Assembly (NCBI GenBank): GCA_046582565.1
Contig: JAYGED010000087.1
Location: 1 to 16,150 of the forward strand
Direction: 5' to 3'
Source of the DNA: JAYGED01 sp046582565
GTDB taxonomy: Bacteria > Pseudomonadota > Alphaproteobacteria > JAAXGF01
DNA length: 16,150 nt
Shown here: piece after piece, positions 16,022 through 16,150 of the stretch
How positions within the stretch are numbered: position 1 is the stretch's first letter
Layout of the letters: each line of letters starts with the position of its first letter
Notes under the pieces: generated by a model
What the model was told of the DNA's origin: nothing
The model's database searches: none
The model's input: the letters and a program-made list of their open reading frames with translations, nothing else
Translations under genes and position numbers: made by a program

Positions 16022-16150
16022 GCGGAACAAAGGAGTCCGATTTGGGATTCCTATATGCTCTGTTGTGTGCGATTCAATGTGATGCGCACAGGAATATCCT
16101 TCACCGTCTCCGCCGAAGATCGCTCTCGACTTGAGGCGGTTATTTTTCAC
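16011..16150 (+). mobile_element. IS630-family insertion element, left part
   Basis: The element's transposase begins at 16082 and leaves the window. I place the left edge at TA 16011-16012, within CTAG, because IS630/Tc1-type elements insert at TA, often in CTAG, and because the GFA-like frame loses its similarity exactly there. The terminal inverted repeat cannot be confirmed since the right end lies outside the window. Confidence 0.5.
16082..16150 (+). CDS. IS630-family transposase, N-terminal part (cut by window end)
   Basis: Twenty-three codons from ATG 16082 to the window end read MRTGISFTVSAEDRSRLEAV and then IFH. IS630-family transposases of proteobacteria commonly begin MRTGIxxTVSxADRxRLExIV, followed by a helix-turn-helix. 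Only the N-terminal cap is inside the window, so the DDE catalytic residues and the intactness of the gene cannot be judged. It is downstream of and co-directional with the cyclase-GFA remnant. Confidence 0.65.
   Translation, partial: MRTGISFTVSAEDRSRLEAVIFH

Overview
The window looks like chromosomal DNA of a GC-rich alphaproteobacterium, possibly Rhodospirillales-related. The main evidence is the block hemC-hemD-mic60-hemY transcribed away from tsaD, a layout I know from Alphaproteobacteria, with an alphaproteobacterial-type mitofilin (Mic60) gene between hemD and hemY. The placement below class level is inference.

Left edge (1-553): no intact gene. It holds the C-terminal end of an IS1380-like transposase, two short imperfect palindromes that share AGCGGACAT, and a 9-bp direct repeat near the 3' end of a tRNA-Thr(CGT) gene. 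This looks like an old insertion or integration scar. Haem block (554-4767, minus strand): hemC, hemD, mic60, hemY and tRNA-Thr follow one another with gaps of 3, 5, 6 and 12 nt, so they are probably one transcript. HemC and HemD make uroporphyrinogen III. HemY and Mic60 are membrane-anchored, with TPR and coiled-coil/mitofilin regions. A 70-bp gap separates hemC from divergent tsaD, which is followed with start/stop overlaps by a small ABM-domain protein and an EamA-type transporter (4838-7147).

Accessory metabolic region (7106-13853): on the minus strand, a creatininase-family amidohydrolase and an SDR oxidoreductase; an unrecognised 87-aa ORF; on the plus strand, a YciI-like protein and a phytanoyl-CoA-dioxygenase-like enzyme; on the minus strand, a PHP phosphoesterase; on the plus strand, a small Rieske ferredoxin and acetyl-CoA synthetase. 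They look like small-molecule catabolism genes, but they change strand often, so a single pathway cannot be claimed. The gaps carry tandem repeats (21 bp x2; 16 bp x4) and a wide inverted repeat ahead of the dioxygenase.

Right end (13854-16150): a decayed zone. It contains the last 76 codons of an AbiEii-like nucleotidyltransferase toxin, a possible IS3-like terminus, an intact Sel1-repeat/SPOR lipoprotein, and a class III nucleotidyl cyclase that lacks its N-terminus and runs in frame into the start of a GFA zinc domain. An IS630-type element, whose transposase begins at 16082 and leaves the window, appears to have cut the GFA domain at a CTAG site.

I did not find a clearly new defence or mobile system. 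The best leads are the cyclase-GFA fusion broken by IS630, the AbiEii remnant, the bacterial Mic60 with a 4-residue repeat expansion, and the small repeats around the yciI-like gene.
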